DNA from: an uncultured Eubacterium sp.
Lineage (GTDB): Bacteria > Bacillota > Clostridia > Lachnospirales > Lachnospiraceae
Direction of reading: 5' to 3'
Assembly: GCA_947564835.1 (NCBI GenBank)
Contig: CANOET010000013.1
Span: 1 to 33,847, forward strand
DNA length: 33,847 bases
The position numbers were made by a program, and so were the translations under genes. Positions within the stretch are counted from its first letter, which is position 1; each line of letters begins with the position of its first letter. The notes beneath the pieces were generated by a model that saw only the letters and a program-made list of their open reading frames with translations, was not told the DNA's origin and made no database searches. Shown here piece after piece: positions 24,755 to 33,443 of this stretch.

Positions 24755-24761
24755 GCGCTTT
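24732..24761 (-). terminator. Rho-independent terminator after the PIN toxin gene
   Basis: An 11-bp perfect stem (24734-24744 with 24751-24761), six-base loop, and TTTTT on the minus strand. It begins 3 bases after the toxin stop codon at 24764. Confidence 0.75.
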
Positions 24762-24763
24762 AT

Positions 24764-25174
24764 CTACAATAATCTCAAAAATTCATCTGGTCCAATTACC
24801 TTTATCCTGGATTTCTTATAATCATCTTGATTTCTCGTTACAATATAATCCGCCATTTCTGCTGCAGCAAATTCTTCCTGCAGACAGTCCTCAAAATCTG
24901 TAAATTCCTCATTTTCAACAGCCAGCATAATCTTTTCTGTATTTAAATCTGAAATACGAAAAATATCACACAAATTTCTGATAAACCAACGCCTCTCCTG
25001 CTGGGAATATGCTTTCCTTAAAATATAAAACAGATTAGGAATACTGTGAGCCGCTATACATCCGGTTATCTCCCTCTCTGCACACTTTGTTAATATAGTT
25101 TGAGCTGCACCCAAATATGGTTCCCGTTTTAATAAGACATCCAGTATAATATTTGTATCAACTAATATGATCAT
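24764..25174 (-). CDS. PIN domain toxin-like ribonuclease (VapC-type)
   Basis: A 136-residue PIN-domain protein, the toxin half of a type II toxin-antitoxin pair; such proteins cut RNA using Mg. The N-terminal MIILVDTNIILDVLLKREPY carries the first conserved Asp (D6) with D12. The later acidic group lies in EFTDFEDCLQ (D93, E95, D96) and ADYIVTRNQDDY (D109), the standard PIN order. Residues 42-60 (AHSIPNLFYILRK) are typical of a clostridial subfamily. The start overlaps the antitoxin gene by 17 bases, indicating coupled translation. Length is normal. Ends at a terminator. Confidence 0.88.
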   Translation of the reverse strand: MIILVDTNIILDVLLKREPYLGAAQTILTKCAEREITGCIAAHSIPNLFYILRKAYSQQERRWFIRNLCDIFRISDLNTEKIMLAVENEEFTDFEDCLQEEFAAAEMADYIVTRNQDDYKKSRIKVIGPDEFLRLL

Positions 25175-25400
25175 ATTTTTCCATTCTCGCTTCCTGCAAT
25201 TCTTTTTCCGGATTAAAGTCCTCTGGCAGTCTTTTTTCCATTTCCAATATATTTCTAAGTGCCTTTATTGCTTTTTGCTTATCCTTTTCTTTATCTGCTG
25301 ACATCGCCTCCAGATTTTGCAAAATATTAATTACATACAACATATTTTCTTCCGGCATACGCTGTATCATCTCAACAGCTCTTTCTTTTATCATTGTCAT
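25158..25400 (-). CDS. Antitoxin-like partner of the PIN toxin
   Basis: An 80-residue acidic helical protein: MTMIKERAVEMIQRMPEENM, LYVINILQNLEAM, and a C-terminal LPEDFNPEKELQEARMEKY, which fits the toxin-wrapping tail of small antitoxins. The frame opens at ATG 25454 (98 aa), but GGAAGG at about 9 bases favours ATG 25400 (25406 also possible). The first 18 extra residues are Lys/Glu-rich. No recognisable DNA-binding fold is evident, so autoregulation is uncertain. Overlaps the toxin gene by 17 bases. Confidence 0.75.
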   Translation of the reverse strand: MTMIKERAVEMIQRMPEENMLYVINILQNLEAMSADKEKDKQKAIKALRNILEMEKRLPEDFNPEKELQEARMEKYDHIS

Positions 25401-25483
25401 AAACATTTTCCTTCCATTCTCTGAATCAATCTTTTCTTCCATAATTTTACTCATAATCTCTGCTCATTTGTAATCTTACAGTC

Positions 25484-25512
25484 ATTCTATCATACCGATT
25501 TAGCTTTTTCAA
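25484..25512 (-). promoter_or_regulatory. Sigma-A-type promoter of the antitoxin-toxin pair
   Basis: Minus-strand TTGAAA (25507-25512) and TAGAAT (25484-25489) with a 17-base spacer. The start near 25477 would give a 23-base leader for ATG 25454 or 77 bases for ATG 25400. Confidence 0.65.
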
Positions 25513-25548
25513 GAATATCATACTGCAGACTTACAATATTGGCCAGGG

Positions 25549-25713
25549 GTTGTGGCTAAGCGGACGCCTCTGCGGGCTTTACAACACCCGAATTTTCATG
25601 TAAGCCTGTGAAAACCAGCCGGAAGTCAGGCCCTTTCCCCCTCATCCGGCGTCCGCATAGCCAATCAAAAACGCAACACAATGTCAAAAGTGTTTCTTTT
25701 CTGGTTCATCCAG
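25549..25713. repeat. Dispersed GC-rich repeat, complete copy with terminal inverted arms
   Basis: The left arm GGCTAAGCGGACGCC (25554-25568) is an inverted repeat of 25648-25662 with one mismatch, bounding about 109 bases. The left arm continues with CTCTGCGGGC, shared with all other copies. Beyond the right arm, 25683-25713 match 33721-33751 at about 29 of 31 bases, so the repeated unit extends past the arms. This fills most of the 529-base gap between the antitoxin and the next plus-strand gene; the rest is AT-rich and contains only the two promoters. Confidence 0.8.
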
Positions 25714-25860
25714 GTTAGATATAGCAAGTTATTTCTGAATTTTAAAGAATGTGGCTATACATCAAATGATTTTATTGAATGTCCAACCTTTTGGCATCAT
25801 GGAATATATACCAGCTGATGGGCAAAACGAACCACAATCAGAATATTGATTTAATAATCC

Positions 25861-25889
25861 TTTACACTGTTGCCCGCATACGTTATAAT
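25861..25889 (+). promoter_or_regulatory. Near-consensus sigma-A promoter for the 67-aa gene
   Basis: TTTACA (25861-25866), a 17-base spacer and a perfect TATAAT (25884-25889). The start near 25896 gives a 40-base leader with a ribosome site at about 25920-25930. Confidence 0.8.
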
Positions 25890-25935
25890 GATTGTATCAA
25901 GAAACAGCTGCATCAGTCACAAAGGCGGTGAGAAT

Positions 25936-26139
25936 ATGGAGGTATCAGAAATGTCTAAAGAAGAAATCATGAAAAATGCTATGGATGATTTTGAAAAAGT
26001 CCAAAGATGCATGATCTTAGCAAAAGAAGAAAAAGCAACAAAAACATATGCTGAATTGAAGCGTCAGTATATTGTATTAAAAGCATTACTCACTAGTCTG
26101 GGAGTAAATATTACTGAATTAGATATCATAAAAGAATAA
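25936..26139 (+). CDS. Small helical hypothetical protein (67 aa)
   Basis: A small charged protein, MEVSEMSKEEIMKNAMDDFE onward, predicted as two or three helices, with a hydrophobic segment IVLKALLTSLGVNI near the end. The frame is open from 25870, but that start overlaps the promoter; ATG 25936 has AAGGCGGTGAG just upstream. No family is recognised. Its strong promoter and lack of operon partners suggest an independently expressed small protein. No terminator was found after it; the following DNA is a palindromic repeat. Confidence 0.65.
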   Translation: MEVSEMSKEEIMKNAMDDFEKVQRCMILAKEEKATKTYAELKRQYIVLKALLTSLGVNITELDIIKE

Positions 26140-26245
26140 CAACCGCATAACATAACCACTAAGCTTTACATGAAACGCAAATTCAGGAGATCGAAACTCT
26201 GCCAGCAACCAGACTCTCAGAAGTTCGAAAGCCTGCCAATAACCA

Positions 26246-26315
26246 GGCTCTGCGGGCTGTGGCCAGGGGACGCGCCGATCCGCCCAAGGTGTGTCTCCCG
26301 GCGCGTCCCCCTGGC
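26246..26315. repeat. GC-rich palindromic repeat copy with a 16-bp hairpin
   Basis: Starts with GGCTCTGCGGGCTGTGG, the family core. A hairpin follows: 26262-26277 pairs with 26299-26315 with one extra base, around a 21-base loop. Positions 26281-26303 are identical to 1-23. The stop codon of the AAA-like gene (26317-26319) lies 2 bases beyond the hairpin. It could also act as a terminator-like structure, though no T run follows on the minus strand. Confidence 0.8.
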
Positions 26316-26316
26316 T

Positions 26317-27480
26317 TCATATTTGTGAACGCTTCACAGCCCCAAGTAACCCATCCCAGCGAGGATTATCCGCCGCATTTAAAAATTCCTGTGCAATTTC
26401 CTGATTTGGAATAAAGACTTCTTCTGTTGTCCTGTCGCATGTCAGATATCCCAGATGTACCAACAGTGTAAGTATATCGTCCTTCGACTGAAAGGTTGTC
26501 ATATCATTTTGAAATTTATGGGTGTTTACTTTACAGCGGGCATTTCCAAGCATAGCTATTACCGCCTCTTTCAGTCCGTCATAATTCATATCCATATATA
26601 TTTTCAACGCTTCATAGGTCTCCGTGCCCGTCCAATAGCTTTGAAAATCACCGCTTTCCATGCATTCTGTGACCGCCATGGGATTATATATATGCATATC
26701 GTTTAAAAGATAACCGTCATACCAGTAATTTACCTTTTCAAAATCCATACGATATGTTTTGCAAAGGTCCTTCACTTCATCTTCTGTAAAGCCAAAGTCA
26801 CTGGTAAGCCGGCCAGGATTGATAATGGAAAATTCCCGAAATATATTAATGGCAGAATGCTCTCCATATTTTTTGATTGGCAGGATTCCAGTCATGTAAG
26901 CAAGTTCTACGTAATCCTGCCCTTTAAACAATCCCCGCAAAAAATCCAGATATTCCTTTTGAACCTCTTTCTGGTCTTTTGCAATCCGGAAAACGCAGTC
27001 CCATTCATCAATAATAAAGATAAAACCTTTTCCGGTCAGATTGTAAATCTGTTCCAGAACGCCGGGAAGTCCGTATGCATCTGTTTCAAAACAGGTTCCA
27101 AATTCCTTTTTCAGCTCTTTGATCACCATTTCCTGCATCCGGTCTATAAAAATAGAAAGATGAGATTCCCGGAACAAAAATTTCTGGATATCCAGCCGGA
27201 TTACTGTATGCTTGTTCAGATGTTTTGAATAGGAAGAGTCATTGCTGATCTTCAGCCCGCGGAACAGATGCCCGGAGTCGCATCTGCAGCTGTAATAGGC
27301 GCAAAGCATATTTGCAGCCATCGATTTTCCAAACCGGCGCGGCCTGCTGACGCAAAGATAGCGTTTTTCTGTCCGGTAATATGCATTCACTTTTGAGATC
27401 AGCATGCTTTTATCTACATAAATATCTGAAAAACGCGACATTTCAAATGCTGCATTGCCTGGATTCACATAAATTCCCAT
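26317..27480 (-). CDS. AAA-ATPase-like protein, truncated before the PD-(D/E)XK domain
   Basis: A 387-residue member of the AAA-like/DUF1703 group (AAA-ATPase_like plus PDDEXK_9), whose members usually run to more than 500 residues. Present: MGIYVNPGNAAFEMSRFSDI, then YVDKSMLI; a P-loop variant RPRRFGKS (46-53); Walker-B-like FIFIIDEWDCVF (about 153-164); LAYMTGILPIKKYG; NYWYDGY; and EEVFIPNQEIAQEF near 355-370. It stops at AVKRSQI, where relatives continue into a C-terminal nuclease domain with a YYSA/LptGKGfAD/ELK pattern. No trace of that domain was found downstream, where a palindromic repeat begins. Function in the family is unknown (suspected defence or mobile-element role). The ATG at 27480 has an AAAGGGGG site. 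Confidence 0.85.
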   Translation of the reverse strand: MGIYVNPGNAAFEMSRFSDIYVDKSMLISKVNAYYRTEKRYLCVSRPRRFGKSMAANMLCAYYSCRCDSGHLFRGLKISNDSSYSKHLNKHTVIRLDIQKFLFRESHLSIFIDRMQEMVIKELKKEFGTCFETDAYGLPGVLEQIYNLTGKGFIFIIDEWDCVFRIAKDQKEVQKEYLDFLRGLFKGQDYVELAYMTGILPIKKYGEHSAINIFREFSIINPGRLTSDFGFTEDEVKDLCKTYRMDFEKVNYWYDGYLLNDMHIYNPMAVTECMESGDFQSYWTGTETYEALKIYMDMNYDGLKEAVIAMLGNARCKVNTHKFQNDMTTFQSKDDILTLLVHLGYLTCDRTTEEVFIPNQEIAQEFLNAADNPRWDGLLGAVKRSQI

Positions 27481-27585
27481 GGATTTCCCCCTTTTTCGTA
27501 GATTGAATATGATTTATCGTATCACAAATTGATTTTTTCCGAAAGAGGTTCCGCATTTTTATTTCTGCAAAAATACTTCCCATAC

Positions 27586-27627
27586 AAAAAAGCGCCGGCA
27601 GACCGGGAAAATCCCTTCTGCCGGCGC
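27586..27627 (-). terminator. Rho-independent terminator of the sugar-use operon
   Basis: A 10-bp perfect GC-rich stem GCGCCGGCAG/CTGCCGGCGC (27592-27601 with 27618-27627), with inner pairing, followed by six T on the minus strand. It lies 12 bases after the GH3 stop. Confidence 0.92.
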
Positions 27628-27638
27628 CCGCCGGATAT

Positions 27639-29414
27639 TTACAGCCTTGTATCCCACATTCCGCAATAAGCATCTACCGGATCGCACCCCGTAAACGCAT
27701 CTGCGCCTGTCATTAATTTTTCTACCAGCGCGTCAAACGTAGAATCCAGTACATCATATGTATTGATGTACGTCCGCGCCTGCGGGATATCTGCCAGTAC
27801 AAACGGCTGTTTCGTACCGATTACAATCACCGGGAGTTCATGCACATACCATGGAATCTCCCCGCCGCCCTTTGTCATGCCGAACGCAGGCCGCGCCACA
27901 GGCTGGAATCCGCCTGCGATATCCACAAGCGTTATAATCAGGTCCTGCTTTTCCACAAACTCTGAAATCGCTGTCTTGCCTGCGAAATAAACATTCAGGT
28001 CCGGCTTCCCGCCAGCCTCCATTTCTTTCATCAGCTTCGCAATCGGGCTTTCATATAGAAATACATCGAATCCTTTTGCAGCCAGCTTTTCTTTCAGCTT
28101 CTCCGCGGGCGAAACCTTGTTTTTTCCAAAAATCGCACCCAGGCCCGGCGCTTCCAGTCCTTTTACGTATACAATCATGATCCGTTTGTAGCGCTCCGGT
28201 GTCAGCGGAAGCACTTCCGGATCTTTGTATTTGACGAGTGTGATGCTCTTGTCTGAAATCTCTTTCTGCATATCCAGGTGTTCTTTGCAGCCTATGATCT
28301 CATGTACCTGCGCGCGCGGCGGCATCTGCTGCGCAGGAGCCTTTTTATGCAGCCCCATATGTGCCTTTAATGCCAGGATCCGGTGCAGCGCGTCGCTTAA
28401 GCGTTCTTCGGTAATCCTGCCGTCCAGGTAGCCCTGCTTCATGCTCTCAAAGTCTTCATCCATTTCGTTGAAGAACAAAAACATATCCACACCGGCTGCA
28501 ATTGCCGCAGGCAGTACGTCTGAGCGTTTCATCCTGCAGGTAAGGCCGACCATATGCGAAGCGTCTGTTAAGACCATCCCGTTAAAGCCCAGCTTTTCCC
28601 GCAGCAGCCCCTGGATCAGTTCCGGTGACAGTGTCGCCGGCATAATATCTTCGTCGGCGATCTGCGGATTGAAATGCCTCGTATAAGCCGGCTGCATAAT
28701 ATGCCCTGCCATAATCGCTTCCAGTCCGTTTGCAATCAGGCTTTCATAGACTTTTCCAAATGTCGCGTCCCATTGTTCGCAGCTGTAATCATTGACGCTG
28801 TTCGCTACATGCTGGTCACGGAAATCCAGCCCGTCCCCCGGAAAATGCTTTGCCGCACAGCAAAATCCCGGGTTCGCATGCGCGCCGTCCAGATATGCTT
28901 TTGTCATCTCCACCACGCGGTCCACATCGTTGCCGTAGGTGCGCAGCCCGATCACCGGGTTTTCCCAGTTGTATAAAATATCGCTGACCGGCGCAAATGA
29001 CAGGTTGCAGCCGATCGCCGCCGCTTCCTTGTTGGACAGGTAGCCCAGCTGGTAAGCGTATTTCGCATCTTTGGTGGCGCCGATCTTTGTCTGGCTACCG
29101 ATGGTCGTCCCGTCTACGCAGGCGCCGTCGCCGCCGTTTTCTGTGTTGCACGCGATAATCAGCGGAATCTTGCTGTTTTCCTGCAGGATCCGGTTCTGTT
29201 CATAGACCTCGTCCGCGGTTGCCGGATTGTAGCGGATACCTCCGATATGGTACTGCTCCACGGTCATTTTCAGATATTCTTCGTCGCGGCTTGCGCCCAT
29301 ATTGAAAAACAGCTGGCCGATCTTTTCCTCCAGTGTCATCCCCGCGATCGTGTCTTCCACCCATTTGCAGTCCTCGTCCGACAAATAAAACGGGTTCGCT
29401 TTCATATCTACCAT
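27639..29414 (-). CDS. Glycoside hydrolase family 3 protein
   Basis: A 591-residue GH3 enzyme with no signal peptide, so intracellular. The (beta/alpha)8 domain (about 15-350) carries HIGGIRYNP, IIACNTENGGDGAC, AKHFPGDGLDFRDQH (K189, H190, D195, H202) and VLTDASHMVG with the likely nucleophile D284. A second alpha/beta domain follows (about 380-580, with ISDKSITLVK and IMIVYVKG). The KHFPGDGxxxxDQH segment resembles the NagZ-type beta-N-acetylhexosaminidase branch, whose His acts as acid/base, but the two-domain layout is also seen in beta-glucosidases; the substrate is therefore left open. GGAGGG lies 8 bases before ATG 29414. Last gene of the operon with the GPH symporter and GH2 enzyme. 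Confidence 0.88.
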   Translation of the reverse strand: MVDMKANPFYLSDEDCKWVEDTIAGMTLEEKIGQLFFNMGASRDEEYLKMTVEQYHIGGIRYNPATADEVYEQNRILQENSKIPLIIACNTENGGDGACVDGTTIGSQTKIGATKDAKYAYQLGYLSNKEAAAIGCNLSFAPVSDILYNWENPVIGLRTYGNDVDRVVEMTKAYLDGAHANPGFCCAAKHFPGDGLDFRDQHVANSVNDYSCEQWDATFGKVYESLIANGLEAIMAGHIMQPAYTRHFNPQIADEDIMPATLSPELIQGLLREKLGFNGMVLTDASHMVGLTCRMKRSDVLPAAIAAGVDMFLFFNEMDEDFESMKQGYLDGRITEERLSDALHRILALKAHMGLHKKAPAQQMPPRAQVHEIIGCKEHLDMQKEISDKSITLVKYKDPEVLPLTPERYKRIMIVYVKGLEAPGLGAIFGKNKVSPAEKLKEKLAAKGFDVFLYESPIAKLMKEMEAGGKPDLNVYFAGKTAISEFVEKQDLIITLVDIAGGFQPVARPAFGMTKGGGEIPWYVHELPVIVIGTKQPFVLADIPQARTYINTYDVLDSTFDALVEKLMTGADAFTGCDPVDAYCGMWDTRL

Positions 29415-29474
29415 GTCAATTTCCCTCCATGATTCCTTCTCTGTGAGCTGTTGCGGCTGTTCAATTCCTGTTCT

Positions 29475-30869
29475 TTATTTACGCCTGCGTGCCAGCTCCG
29501 CCACATTCGATTCCACACGCGCCTTGCTCAGCGGATAAATAAACGCCAGTGCAAGCGCCACTGCTGCCAGGCCGACTGCCGGTATGATGCAGGACAGCTT
29601 AAAAATTCCAAGTGTCACTTCCGGGTCATATGCGGTCTCTTGCGTATATCCAACCGAAGCCAGCAGCATGCCCGTCATGCCTGAAGATGCCGCCTGCCCG
29701 AGTTTTCTTGCAAATGAATATACGGCATAAATCGTACCATCCTCACGTACCCCGTTGCGTACCTCCGCATCGTCGATTACGTCTGTAATCATTGCCCAGA
29801 TCACGGTATTAAAAAAGCCAAGACCGATATACGCCAGGGTATAAAAACCAACATATGCATAAGGGTTTGCCGGCCTTACGAGCAGACAGATAACATAAAT
29901 GGCTGCCCCGCTGGCACACGATACGATGGATAGCTCTTTCTTGCCGAATTTTGCCGCCAGCCTGGATGCAAACGGCGCACAGATCAGAAGCATCGCCGCA
30001 CTGCCCGCCATGGAAGACGCCGACTGCGCCGCTGCCGAACCATAGTAATTCGGAAATACAAAGCCTGCCATTCCCTGCATCCCGAGCATACCGACCAGAA
30101 GCAGGATTGCCGCCGCGATAATGCCGAGAAGGGCGCGGTTTTTAAACAGGCTGGATACCAGTTTGCCGATATCCAGTTTTTGGCTGTTTGCTTCTACCGG
30201 AACACGTTCACGCACCAGATTGAAGCAAAGCAGGTAACATACAATTGCGCAGATACTGAATACACCCGCGATCATGGTCATACGGGAGCCGGAAAGCACC
30301 TGTTTGCCGTCTACCGTCACATAAGCAACCAACGGTGTGCCGACACCGATTGCAAGGCCGGCCAGCGTTGCGCCGATCGTACGCCAGGTAGACAGCTGCG
30401 CACGTTCCTTCGGATCCGCCGTAACCGCAGACGCCATAGAACCATATGGAATATTGATGGATGTATAGAAAATAGATCCCCATAAAATATAGGTAATCGC
30501 CATCCATGCCACCTTAAATCCATAAGCCATATTTGCAAACGCCGACTGGTAAATTAAAAAGGACGCTATCGCCACAGGCCCGCACATCCGTTTCAGCCAT
30601 GGCTTAAATTTCCCATCCTTGGTCGGCTTGGACCGGTCAACGATCTGCCCCATCGTAACGTCTGTAACCGCATCCACCAGACGTGCAGCCATCATAACCA
30701 TACCAACGACCTCTGCACTAACCCCCATTACATCTGTATAAAACTTTAGCATAAACGACGAAGATAAGATAAATGTAAAGTCATTTCCGAAATCCCCAAA
30801 CATATATCCCAGCTTATCTTTCATCCCAAATGCAGGAACAGCTCCGCCCCGTTTTTCCAGATTTGCCAT
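29475..30869 (-). CDS. GPH family glycoside/cation symporter (MFS)
   Basis: A 464-residue, twelve-helix transporter of the glycoside-pentoside-hexuronide:cation symporter family, importing a glycoside with Na+ or H+. Signature: LGYMFGDFGNDFTFILSSSF at the start (the acidic residues on helix I/II bind cation), DRSKPTKDGKFKPWL in the loop after helix II, and INIPYGSMASAVTADPKERA, then QLSTWR. A further WAMITDVIDDAEVRNG segment is typical. It lies 25 bases after the GH2 gene and 60 bases before the GH3 gene, so it likely imports the substrate both hydrolases act on. No regulator is adjacent in the window. Confidence 0.92.
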   Translation of the reverse strand: MANLEKRGGAVPAFGMKDKLGYMFGDFGNDFTFILSSSFMLKFYTDVMGVSAEVVGMVMMAARLVDAVTDVTMGQIVDRSKPTKDGKFKPWLKRMCGPVAIASFLIYQSAFANMAYGFKVAWMAITYILWGSIFYTSINIPYGSMASAVTADPKERAQLSTWRTIGATLAGLAIGVGTPLVAYVTVDGKQVLSGSRMTMIAGVFSICAIVCYLLCFNLVRERVPVEANSQKLDIGKLVSSLFKNRALLGIIAAAILLLVGMLGMQGMAGFVFPNYYGSAAAQSASSMAGSAAMLLICAPFASRLAAKFGKKELSIVSCASGAAIYVICLLVRPANPYAYVGFYTLAYIGLGFFNTVIWAMITDVIDDAEVRNGVREDGTIYAVYSFARKLGQAASSGMTGMLLASVGYTQETAYDPEVTLGIFKLSCIIPAVGLAAVALALAFIYPLSKARVESNVAELARRRK

Positions 30870-30894
30870 ACGAACCCCTCTCTTTCTGTTCCAA

Positions 30895-33168
30895 TTATCC
30901 GTTCACTTTATCAATCTGTATCAGCTGCGCATTCAGGCTTTCGATAAATCCTTCCGGCGCCATTGAGCCTGCCATGTCCCCGAACCGTTCCAAGGTCATG
31001 CTCTTCATCATATCCCACATGCCCTCGCCCGGAGATACTTTCATATTCATCGTAAGCTTGACGGCCTTCGACGCAATTTCAATCGCCTGCGGGCACTTTG
31101 CCAGCTCTTCCATCGTATCTTTGATGCTGTATTTTCCTTCCGGGAACTCCATCGGCGCTTTCAGATCCAGATCCCCTGCCAGCTTAAACCAGTTCGCCAC
31201 GCCTTCCGCACGTTCGTTTACCTCCGGCAGCACATAGATGTCCGGTTCTTTCTCCACTTTTTCCAATGTTATGGAATCTTTGACATCCCCGGCTGCGGCA
31301 ACGAGCGTCTGGAAACCGTTCTTTAACGCCACCTCAAAGACAAATACTTTGTCGCCGGTTTTTACTTCCAGCAGCTCCCCGTCCAGATAAAGCGCTACCT
31401 GCGGCTGGTTGGAATATACCTTTACCTGTGTCGTCTCTCCTGCCCGCTGTGCATAACGCCTGCCGCACAGATGCACCATCGGCTTGCTGCTCCAGTAAGC
31501 CTGGTATACATAATAGCTGTCCTTCTTTGTCTTACGGTCCATCGTAACAAGGCCCTTGTTGTTTCTGCCTGCCACCCCGCCTTCATCACGCGCCGCGCAT
31601 CCGAAATCAAACATATTCCAGACATGGCTTGACCAGATCCATGGACGTTCTTCCAGCATCTTTGCCATCGCCTCGTGGTAAACAGCCTGGTATTCCTCGC
31701 TGTAATCCTTGCATGCCGGATTCGGTCCGTGATACGTAATAATACCTTCGCATCCATACTCTGACAGTCCGAGGCAGATATCCGGATGGACTTCATGGAA
31801 ATGATCCATCCACGGGCCGTTGTCTTCGATTCTTCCGCCGTACCAGCCGAAATAATGATTATAGCTCTCTACGTCCGTAATCTTGTGCATCGGGCTCTCC
31901 ACCGGAGTCATTGATACATGCGCGATCGTCGTCAGACGCGTCGGGTCCAATTTCTTACAAAGCGCCTGCAGCTCCTTATGGTTTTCCACCAGCTGATCCG
32001 AAATACCCCCGATCAGGATCTCATTGGAAATTCCCCAGAAGCAGATAGACGGATGGTTGTAATTTTGGATAATCAGCTCTTTCATCTGGCTGATACAGTT
32101 CTGATGCGCCTGCGGATCCGGATTCATGACACTGATAAACGGTATTTCCGCCCAAATTACAAACCCCAGTTCATCACACGCATCATAAAAATCCTGGGAA
32201 TGCTGGTAATGCGCCAGCCGGATCGTATTCGCGCCCAGCTCTTTAATAATTCTGGCATCTTCGTAATGGTCTTCCCTTGTCAGCGCGTTTCCTTTATACA
32301 GCTGGTCCTGGTGGCGGCTGACCCCGCGCAGCGGCGTCGGTATCTGATTGATGATAAATCCTTTGTCCGGATCACAGCTAAAGCTGCGCACCCCGGCCTT
32401 CACCGATACTTCATCATAAGCTTCATTCCTGCGCTGCAAGACAGCAGTAACCGTATACAAATACGGACGGTCAATCTCCCACAGCGATACATCCGGCACA
32501 TAGACCGTTACTTTCGTATTGTCCGCCGGACGGACTGCCGCAGCCACTTCCCTGCCAGCCGCATCCTTTACCGCATAAAGAACCGTAAAATTCTCATCCG
32601 GATCAGCCACCCATGTCTCCAGCTCAAAAGAAGCCCCTCCGCAGCTGCAAGGCTTCGGCGTTACCATCAGGCCAGGCCCGCCGTAATAAGACAGGTCAAA
32701 ATGGGTATCCGGCACACTGATCAGGTTCACACCGCGGTACAGCCCGCCATAAAACGTGAAGTCCGCCGACTGCGGATAAACACTGCTTTTATTCTCATTA
32801 CTGCATGCGATAACAAGGAGATTTTCCCCATCCTTCCTGCACTGCTTTGTAATATCCGCACGGAAAATCGAATAACCGCCCTCATGGGATACCACTTCGC
32901 TGCCGTTCACATATACCGTCGCCTGCTGCCCGGCCGCCAGGATCTCCACAAACACCCGTCCAGCGCCCAGCGGCTGTTTCGGCGTTTCAAAGCTCTTTGC
33001 ATACCAGCAGGTCCCGCGGTAATAGCTTCCGTTCCCGTCATGCCCGTCCACCGCGTTCCAGGAATGCGGCAGATCCACCGTCTCCCAATCCTGCGGCAAC
33101 ACATCTGGCAGGCCGGCATCTTTTTGTACAAATCTCCACCCCTGATTCAGATTGATTACATTACGCAT
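30895..33168 (-). CDS. Glycoside hydrolase family 2 protein (beta-galactosidase/beta-glucuronidase type)
   Basis: A 757-residue cytoplasmic GH2 enzyme. The jelly-roll sugar-binding domain (1-165) contains LPHSWNAVDG and YYRGTCWYAKSF; the Ig-like domain spans about 170-270; the TIM barrel (about 271-580) has LRGVSRHQDQ, acid/base E383 in WGISNEI and nucleophile E470 in GLSEYG. A C-terminal beta domain (about 585-665) is followed by about 90 residues (WFKLAGDLDLKAPMEFPEGK and on) not typical of LacZ or GusA and perhaps lineage-specific. The N-K-G glucuronidase marker was not clearly seen (GRNNKGL near 567 resembles it loosely), so the exact sugar is open. ATG 33168 has GGAGGAG. First gene of the operon. 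Confidence 0.9.
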   Translation of the reverse strand: MRNVINLNQGWRFVQKDAGLPDVLPQDWETVDLPHSWNAVDGHDGNGSYYRGTCWYAKSFETPKQPLGAGRVFVEILAAGQQATVYVNGSEVVSHEGGYSIFRADITKQCRKDGENLLVIACSNENKSSVYPQSADFTFYGGLYRGVNLISVPDTHFDLSYYGGPGLMVTPKPCSCGGASFELETWVADPDENFTVLYAVKDAAGREVAAAVRPADNTKVTVYVPDVSLWEIDRPYLYTVTAVLQRRNEAYDEVSVKAGVRSFSCDPDKGFIINQIPTPLRGVSRHQDQLYKGNALTREDHYEDARIIKELGANTIRLAHYQHSQDFYDACDELGFVIWAEIPFISVMNPDPQAHQNCISQMKELIIQNYNHPSICFWGISNEILIGGISDQLVENHKELQALCKKLDPTRLTTIAHVSMTPVESPMHKITDVESYNHYFGWYGGRIEDNGPWMDHFHEVHPDICLGLSEYGCEGIITYHGPNPACKDYSEEYQAVYHEAMAKMLEERPWIWSSHVWNMFDFGCAARDEGGVAGRNNKGLVTMDRKTKKDSYYVYQAYWSSKPMVHLCGRRYAQRAGETTQVKVYSNQPQVALYLDGELLEVKTGDKVFVFEVALKNGFQTLVAAAGDVKDSITLEKVEKEPDIYVLPEVNERAEGVANWFKLAGDLDLKAPMEFPEGKYSIKDTMEELAKCPQAIEIASKAVKLTMNMKVSPGEGMWDMMKSMTLERFGDMAGSMAPEGFIESLNAQLIQIDKVNG

Positions 33169-33443
33169 AGTTCTCCTCCTTTAATTGGGTTTTATACCCC
33201 GCCAGGACCATCGATCCTGATTATCGGCGTTTTTGCGAAGACTTTCTGAAAGAGCCGTCCGGATCAGAAACATAAAAAATGTAACTATCCCACAAGAAAG
33301 ACTTCGTTTCCACGCACCTTTTTGTATATTTATTATAATTGTTTTTATTTTTATTTCATAGGGATTATTTTTGGGTTCTATCGTACAATTTTTAGATTTC
33401 CTCACTTTAACCGCTGGAATCCCTAACCTGGATGAAGCAGCCT
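33169..33443 (-). promoter_or_regulatory. Leader/promoter region of the GH2-symporter-GH3 operon
   Basis: An AT-rich block contains a minus-strand TATAAT (33332-33337) with only a weak -35 (TATGAA, 33355-33360) 17 bases away, so it may need an activator. The predicted leader is about 157 bases. No CcpA site, riboswitch or strong palindrome was recognised in it. Confidence 0.3.

Noticed and set aside
26246..26315. Integron attC-like site
   Set aside because: The hairpin is perfect and GC-rich without attC R/L core boxes, and no integron integrase is present.
31918..33249. 443-codon plus-strand open frame opposite the GH2 gene
   Set aside because: The opposite strand encodes a complete GH2 enzyme with catalytic residues; this frame lacks recognisable motifs and a ribosome site.
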